This document shows, one piece after another, positions 59,512-64,000 of a DNA stretch of 64,000 bases. The first letter of the stretch is position 1, and every line of letters starts with the position of its first letter. This DNA is from Clostridiales bacterium (GTDB taxonomy: Bacteria > Bacillota > Clostridia > Saccharofermentanales > Saccharofermentanaceae). Below the pieces are notes generated by a model. That model made no database searches and was not told the origin of the DNA. It saw only the letters and a list, made by a program, of their open reading frames with translations. The stretch spans positions 1 through 64,000 of the forward strand of contig JAFZVE010000011.1 in the NCBI GenBank assembly GCA_017617995.1, written 5' to 3'. Both the position numbers and the translations under genes were made by a program.

Positions 59512-61758
59512 TTACTTCAGTTTCTCGAGAGCCTGATCCACGGCATCGAGATACTTCACATAGCTTCTGTCGTGCATGGCCAAAGCCGTCCACATCTCCT
59601 TCGCACGCAGGAGCGGTGCCTCTTCCTTCTTAAACTGTCCGTAGTTATAGCAGGCGACCGCGAGCTCATGCCGCGTCTCATCGGAATACTCAGACGTATC
59701 CAGTTCTTCACGAAGCTTGATCGCCTTCACGTAGTATTCTTCTGCCCCCTCATCGTCACCACTATGTTTCTTCGCGCTCGCGATCTTCTCACATGTGGCT
59801 GCATAGTTTCTCCGGTACTGAAGGAGCGGTCTTTCTGCAATGAGTTTATGAAGGATCTTCTCCGCCTCGTAAAAATATTCCAGTGCCTCCTTCGGACAGT
59901 CGGTCTTAACAAGCATGTCTCCGTACTTCAGAAGGCTGACCGCACAATCATCCGCCGCCTGAGGAGTACGCAGTTCATCCGAAAGCTTTCTGTCGATGGC
60001 CAGCGCCTGACCATATTGTTCCATCGCCTGCGGATAGTTTTTCTCCGCCTTGCTGATATTTCCGAGCTTCGTCAGGATCGAAGAAAGATCACGTCTTGCC
60101 GTCGCCGAAGTTCCGTCTGACGCCAGTTCCTGCCTGAGAGAGTAGGCCTCTTCGTAATACTTCTTTGCCTGTTCGAGGTCCTTCATCTTCCGGAAAAGAT
60201 CGCCCAGACGTTCATCTGCGATAGACAGATCCTTGCGCGCACGGGCCGTCCCGATCTCCTTGGAGAGCCGCAAGTAGATCTCTCTCGCTTTGAGATAGTA
60301 CCGCTGCGCCGGATCGGCTTCTTTACGGATCAGATAGAGACTGCCGAGCCGGTTACATACGACCGCCATATCTCTTTCCGATTCACGAATACCGACTTCT
60401 TCTTTCAGTTCCTCACAGATGGAGTAGGCTTCCTCCGCCGCCACGATCGCCTCTTGCATATCCTTGTTCTCACGGGCAAGATCCGAGAGCTTCAGAAGTG
60501 CCCGCAAATACTTTGTGCCGAAACCCTTGTGTTCATCCGGGGAATAGTTCTTGCCGTATTCGTTCTTGTACTGTTCTGCGAGAGTTTTCTGCCACTTGAT
60601 GGCCATAGGGATACTAAGAGGAACACCGTCTCCGATCTGATACATATCCACGAGCTTCTCCGTCGCCTCGAAGCACGGCTGCGGATCCGTCGCCGCTGAC
60701 TCGAGAAGTCCTATCGCTATCTCGTGATTGATCTCGACATCGATACCATACTGATAGGCAAGTCCGATGAAGAACCGATGTCGCGCGGAACCGTCGTTAC
60801 ACTTCTTCGCGATTCTCTCCAATGCCTCGGCAAAAGCACTGTCCATGGCTTCTTTCCGATGCTCGTCCTGGAGATTCTCGATGCTTCTGTATTTAAATTC
60901 TTCATGCCCTTCGAGTGCTTCGCAGTTGATGCGCCAATCCTTCCCGTCGATAGCATCGCCATCTTCGTACATCTCGACCGGGACGATCTCGAAGCTATTC
61001 CTCTCTGTTTCGGTCTCGTTCTTCCTGTCACGGGCCATCGGATACTCGACTCGCATGACGTAGTTCCCCTCCTCCTCGAGGTGGGGCGTGACCACCATCG
61101 CAAAGAGCGCACTCTTTCGGAAAGCCTCTGCGATCGCTTCGTTAAATCCCTCGCCCGGCACAAGGAATTCATCGTACCAGATGGCGATATCCCGGAAACG
61201 TGGATTCTCGTGAATGAGCCGCATCAGTCGCTGGGCATGGCGTCTGTCTTTCTTTCTGTAACTCAGGAATACATACGCATCAAAGGCATCCCTGATTTTT
61301 TCGGCAAGTTCATCTCCGATCAGCACAGAGGTAAGAAAAGTCTTCAGCACTTCATCGTATGGTGTAGCAGTCGGATCTTTGACATAGCGGTTCACGACCT
61401 GGATCTTCGCGCAGTTGTTGCTGAACTTATAGCCGAGCCCGGTCTCCATCATGATCGGCAGCACTGGGATGTGATGCTCGAGAGCATAGGGAAGTTCCAC
61501 TTCGCGTGCCCGATTCGGCGTAAAGATAAAGTCGGACGTGACTGCGAAGACGACAAGCTGCATATCTGAGATCTCGTCCACATGATCCACACCCGAAGAC
61601 AGGTCATCGTCGTACCAGATCGCACAGTTTGCCTGACGCAGAATATCCTCGGAAACGAGAGGGAACGCCATCTCAAAATCATTCGGATGGCAGGAGAAAT
61701 ACACACGCGGTTTCCCCTTCGGATCGCTCATTCCTCTTGTGACGTATTTCAGTGCCAT
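59512..61758 (-). CDS. Double TIR-domain protein with TPR repeats
   Basis: A 748-residue protein. TIR-like domain 1 is about residues 15-130 (PRVYFSCHPNDFEMAF, CAIWYDDDL, LVVFAVTSDFIFTPNRAREVE). TIR domain 2 is about 160-290 (DAYVFLSYRKKDRRHAQRLM, IAIWYDEFLVPGEGF, RVEYPMAR). A SEL1/TPR-like segment (about 340-400) and at least six TPR units (430-740, for example QAKKYYEEAYSLRQELASD) follow. The TPR part is a probable protein-interaction scaffold. Domain 1 looks the more divergent, so one may be catalytic and the other structural. GGAGGTG lies 7 nt before the ATG. Confidence 0.85.
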   Translation of the reverse strand: MALKYVTRGMSDPKGKPRVYFSCHPNDFEMAFPLVSEDILRQANCAIWYDDDLSSGVDHVDEISDMQLVVFAVTSDFIFTPNRAREVELPYALEHHIPVLPIMMETGLGYKFSNNCAKIQVVNRYVKDPTATPYDEVLKTFLTSVLIGDELAEKIRDAFDAYVFLSYRKKDRRHAQRLMRLIHENPRFRDIAIWYDEFLVPGEGFNEAIAEAFRKSALFAMVVTPHLEEEGNYVMRVEYPMARDRKNETETERNSFEIVPVEMYEDGDAIDGKDWRINCEALEGHEEFKYRSIENLQDEHRKEAMDSAFAEALERIAKKCNDGSARHRFFIGLAYQYGIDVEINHEIAIGLLESAATDPQPCFEATEKLVDMYQIGDGVPLSIPMAIKWQKTLAEQYKNEYGKNYSPDEHKGFGTKYLRALLKLSDLARENKDMQEAIVAAEEAYSICEELKEEVGIRESERDMAVVCNRLGSLYLIRKEADPAQRYYLKAREIYLRLSKEIGTARARKDLSIADERLGDLFRKMKDLEQAKKYYEEAYSLRQELASDGTSATARRDLSSILTKLGNISKAEKNYPQAMEQYGQALAIDRKLSDELRTPQAADDCAVSLLKYGDMLVKTDCPKEALEYFYEAEKILHKLIAERPLLQYRRNYAATCEKIASAKKHSGDDEGAEEYYVKAIKLREELDTSEYSDETRHELAVACYNYGQFKKEEAPLLRAKEMWTALAMHDRSYVKYLDAVDQALEKLK

Positions 61759-61829
61759 ATCCCATCACCTCCGGCCATTCCCGCATCATGGCTTCGTTTA
61801 TCCGTTATTGCCTCCGGATCGCAATCGCA

Positions 61830-63899
61830 TCAATCCAGTGAATAGATATAGATCCGCACTCCATCGTATTTCTTCAGTATGTTAAGAAGGCTGTTGAACG
61901 GACGCCAGTCCTTGTCCTGCTCTTCCGGGGGAAGTGCGTCGTAGTGCGCCTTGATTTCTTCTGTCGTCGGATTGCCGTTCATGGTCAGTTTGTGACACCG
62001 CATCTGCTCGCGGAACATCGCTGACAGTGTTTTCTTCTCCTCTTCCGTGAGATCCTTGCGGTTTTCTACAGCAATCTCATAGTCATCTCCTTCGACCCAT
62101 CCCATGTCGATATGCTCACGCACCCATCTCTCGTGTTCCATCGGTGCGAAGATCGCGGCGTGCTCCGGCGTAAACTCCGTCACCATCTCATAGTCCACAG
62201 GCTTATCCGTATAGAAGCAGTTGATGGCATCGAGATACCGGCTGAAGTTCTTCGCACGGTTCAGTGTCGACAGCTGATACTCGAGAGCCAGATCTTCGAA
62301 GATCTTCTCGAGCTGTTCGATCGGTGTGCCCTCGCCTCTTCTTCTTCCGTGAAGCGCCACGGCAAAATCATAAAGGTGCAGGAAGTTACTGCTGGACAGG
62401 AAGATGTGCTTCTTCTTTCTGTCGTTTTTCTTCACACTCGGTGTAACGTGAAGCGGGATATCCGTCGTATCCACGATCAACTCGATGTCTGTCGCGAAAC
62501 GCTGTTCCTTCTCGGCCATATCACTATAGGCCTTGAGGCGGGGCGCATCTCCTGTCTCTCCGGATTCTTCCCAGTTTCTGTACTCCTTCTCAAAGGCATC
62601 GATCTTTTCCTTCTCCATGTCATCGTAATAGTAACATGCGTTGATCGCACCGCCGGTAAAATCAAAGTCTACCGCCATCGGATGCAGTTCTGTTCTGGAA
62701 TTTCTGCCGTACGCTGTCCTGTCCCAGCACTGCAGTTCGTCGCAGATCATCAGGAGGAAAGCCAACGGATGATCCTGCATACGGATCGGTCCTTTGCGCT
62801 TCTTCTCGTCATCGTCTTTGTAGAAAGAGATCGAGAACTTGAAGAGACTATTATGGAGCATGATGGCCGACAGCACATCAATATGCATCTTGGTGATCTG
62901 ATCTTCCCCGAGCGAAGATTCCAGTTCACGGAAGAGTCTTCCGGCACTGAAAAAAGCATGGTCCATGAAGTACCCGAATTCTTCGGGATCGGTCGGCTTC
63001 CTCTGAAGGACATCGAGCATATCCTCTTCCGTAATACCATATCGTTGCCCGAGTTTGGCCGCGATATCGAAGGCCAGTATCTCAGTGATTGTATTAAATT
63101 CCTTCCCGTAGAGACTGAAGAATTGTTTCTTCGCTTCCTGCCCGAGGTCGATGAGTACACCGAGATCGCGGTATGCGACATAGAGGCTTCCCTTCCCGCG
63201 CTTCTTGCGGTTCACCTCGAAGTAGGACATGACCTGTTCGAAAGGAAGCTCGAAGGGATATCCGATATCGTGGAAGAGCGCCGTCAGTCCCCAATACTCG
63301 AGGAACAGATTCGCCGCATTCGCGCTCCCGTCTTTGTCTTCCTGCTTATCTCTGAGTACATCGGCATAGAAATCTCCAAATGCTTGCCGGAAGGCCGCAT
63401 TTGTCTCATAGATCGCCAGTCCCAGCATGAAAACATATACCGAGTGAGAATAGTGATCTCTGTGCTTCATGAGAAGGGAACTGCCGTTACTCTCAAACTC
63501 CGACAACAGCTCCACCATCTTCTTCGATTTGCCGTAATGCCCGAGGAAGATCTCCAGGAAACAGTAGTACACATCATAGGCATCTTCCGCCACACCCGAT
63601 TCGAAGAAGCGGCCGAGTGATCTCTCGAGACACAGACGGTTGTTATCCATCTGCATATCGTAAGGGATCTGGTTCTTCTTAAGACCCGTTCCCTGATAGA
63701 CCCCCGTTTCCTCCTCCGTCTTCGTGATAACCGGATCGAACTTCAGGTTCTCACATCTTTCGTGTACGAACCGGAGCGCCGCAGACTTCAGGTCCATCCC
63801 TGATTCCTTAACATAGAGTGCCGGTTCAAAAGGACCGACGTCTTTTCCGAACCGCTGCCGGTTCACTTCTCTCATCTTTGCCCATGCCGTGTATGTCAT
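61830..63899 (-). CDS. HD-domain phosphohydrolase with C-terminal RyR-like domain
   Basis: A 689-residue soluble protein. The HD domain spans about residues 145-420, with HYSHSVYVFMLG, the metal-binding LTALFHDIGYPFELP (H210, D211) and downstream His in MDHAFFSAGRLF and MLHNSLFK. The C-terminal 100 residues (EHERWVREHIDMGWVEGDD, then DKDWRPFNSLLNILKKYDG) match the RyR domain, which in bacteria is found fused to signalling or NTP-binding proteins. It could hydrolyse a nucleotide and sense a ligand through RyR. First gene of the leftward cluster; AGGAGGGG precedes the ATG. Confidence 0.85.
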   Translation of the reverse strand: MTYTAWAKMREVNRQRFGKDVGPFEPALYVKESGMDLKSAALRFVHERCENLKFDPVITKTEEETGVYQGTGLKKNQIPYDMQMDNNRLCLERSLGRFFESGVAEDAYDVYYCFLEIFLGHYGKSKKMVELLSEFESNGSSLLMKHRDHYSHSVYVFMLGLAIYETNAAFRQAFGDFYADVLRDKQEDKDGSANAANLFLEYWGLTALFHDIGYPFELPFEQVMSYFEVNRKKRGKGSLYVAYRDLGVLIDLGQEAKKQFFSLYGKEFNTITEILAFDIAAKLGQRYGITEEDMLDVLQRKPTDPEEFGYFMDHAFFSAGRLFRELESSLGEDQITKMHIDVLSAIMLHNSLFKFSISFYKDDDEKKRKGPIRMQDHPLAFLLMICDELQCWDRTAYGRNSRTELHPMAVDFDFTGGAINACYYYDDMEKEKIDAFEKEYRNWEESGETGDAPRLKAYSDMAEKEQRFATDIELIVDTTDIPLHVTPSVKKNDRKKKHIFLSSSNFLHLYDFAVALHGRRRGEGTPIEQLEKIFEDLALEYQLSTLNRAKNFSRYLDAINCFYTDKPVDYEMVTEFTPEHAAIFAPMEHERWVREHIDMGWVEGDDYEIAVENRKDLTEEEKKTLSAMFREQMRCHKLTMNGNPTTEEIKAHYDALPPEEQDKDWRPFNSLLNILKKYDGVRIYIYSLD

Positions 63900-63973
63900 A
63901 AGACGCCCCTCCTATTTCCCGAAAAAGCCTGTCTGTATGCCGAAGGCTGCCACATCAGAACGCAATATAAATT

Positions 63974-63979
63974 ATTATA
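63974..63979 (-). promoter_or_regulatory. Predicted -10 box of the HD-TIR-kinase cluster
   Basis: TATAAT read leftward, about 75 nt before the ATG of the HD-RyR gene. The -35 would lie at the window edge and I cannot confirm it. Confidence 0.5.
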
Positions 63980-64000
63980 TCACAGGCCCTTCTTCCTGAG

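Larger units (their letters stand above)
6343..60841. repeat. Dispersed 9-mer AAAAGCACT
   Basis: Perfect copies (either strand) start at 6343, 11911, 13480, 14634, 17999, 22110, 22139, 25242, 27662, 28506, 32665, 35279, 53711, 56200 and 60832. Most continue to AAAAGCACTG and are preceded by G/C-R. Eight-base relatives lie at 234, 323, 6361 and 26144. They fall on both strands, in different codon frames (S-A-F, K-A-L, V-L-F) and between genes. Confidence 0.8.

Noticed and set aside
6343-60841. Codon bias as the cause of the AAAAGCACT excess
   Set aside because: The motif encodes different residues in different frames and also occurs between genes.
62112-63620. A 502-codon rightward open frame over the HD-RyR gene
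   Set aside because: Antisense shadow of a protein with intact HD and RyR motifs; no ribosome site.

Overview
The window reads as chromosome of a Gram-positive anaerobe of the Clostridia. Evidence: strong AGGAGG-type ribosome sites with frequent GTG starts, a desulfoferrodoxin, NatAB-type ABC exporter genes, AraM-type glycerol-1-phosphate dehydrogenase, UPF0371, YkuK, and many lipoproteins with Gly/Ser-Cys lipoboxes. Gut, rumen or digester origin is an inference. Base composition is near 50% GC outside two visibly AT-richer patches (about 3.6-5.0 kb and 35.8-52.6 kb).

Layout. 0-20 kb: mostly ordinary chromosome. It holds a GGDEF/EAL signalling protein, HAD phosphatase, DUF805, a nuclease-fold protein followed by 70-bp tandem repeats, DUF2752 and zinc-ribbon membrane proteins, UPF0371, D-aminoacyl-tRNA deacylase, a large polytopic membrane protein, tRNA-Arg, 2H phosphoesterase, two Nudix enzymes, an XRE regulator, a lipoprotein serpin, a large lipoprotein, desulfoferrodoxin and an ABC exporter. 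20-24.4 kb: an overlapping HAD/glycerol-1-phosphate dehydrogenase pair. A strong promoter, attenuator-like hairpin and 54-codon ORF follow. Next come eleven tightly packed tRNA genes and about 0.8 kb of highly structured non-coding sequence with a twelfth tRNA (Ile) inside it; I propose this is a large ornate RNA of the GOLLD/ROOL kind. A YkuK-like protein closes this stretch. 24.4-35.7 kb: leftward lipoprotein genes (GH3 glycosidase, esterase and others), a two-component system, a Thr/Glu-repeat lipoprotein and a zinc-ribbon membrane protein.

35.8-52.1 kb is a complete, unusual type III-A CRISPR locus. The effector operon runs leftward from a promoter at 46.3 kb: a 988-residue protein with a Cys cluster, winged helix and two WYL-like domains; csm6; cas6; an HD-less cas10 with intact GGDD; csm2; csm3; csm4; csm5. 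A divergent MYG1/DHH-type phosphoesterase separates it from a second leftward operon. That operon encodes a membrane-anchored surface protein, a lipoprotein with a restriction-endonuclease-fold toxin-like tail, and type II-like Cas1 and Cas2. The array has 17 repeats, is transcribed leftward (8-nt tag ACGAAAAC) and ends in a terminator. Its 28-30-nt spacers suit type II-like adaptation better than III-A.

52.6-64 kb: a zinc-ribbon membrane protein, a uracil permease, then a leftward cluster of an unknown 194-residue protein, a Ser/Thr kinase with a propeller-like tail, a TIR protein, a double-TIR-TPR protein and an HD-RyR protein. This may be an undescribed signalling or defence pathway.

Two genome-wide signatures stand out. 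The 9-mer AAAAGCACT occurs at least 15 times (about 0.5 expected) in several reading frames and intergenic hairpins, but never between 35.3 and 53.7 kb, which suggests the CRISPR island arrived later. Three intergenic hairpins share a conserved core inside long outer stems whose sequences differ from copy to copy.
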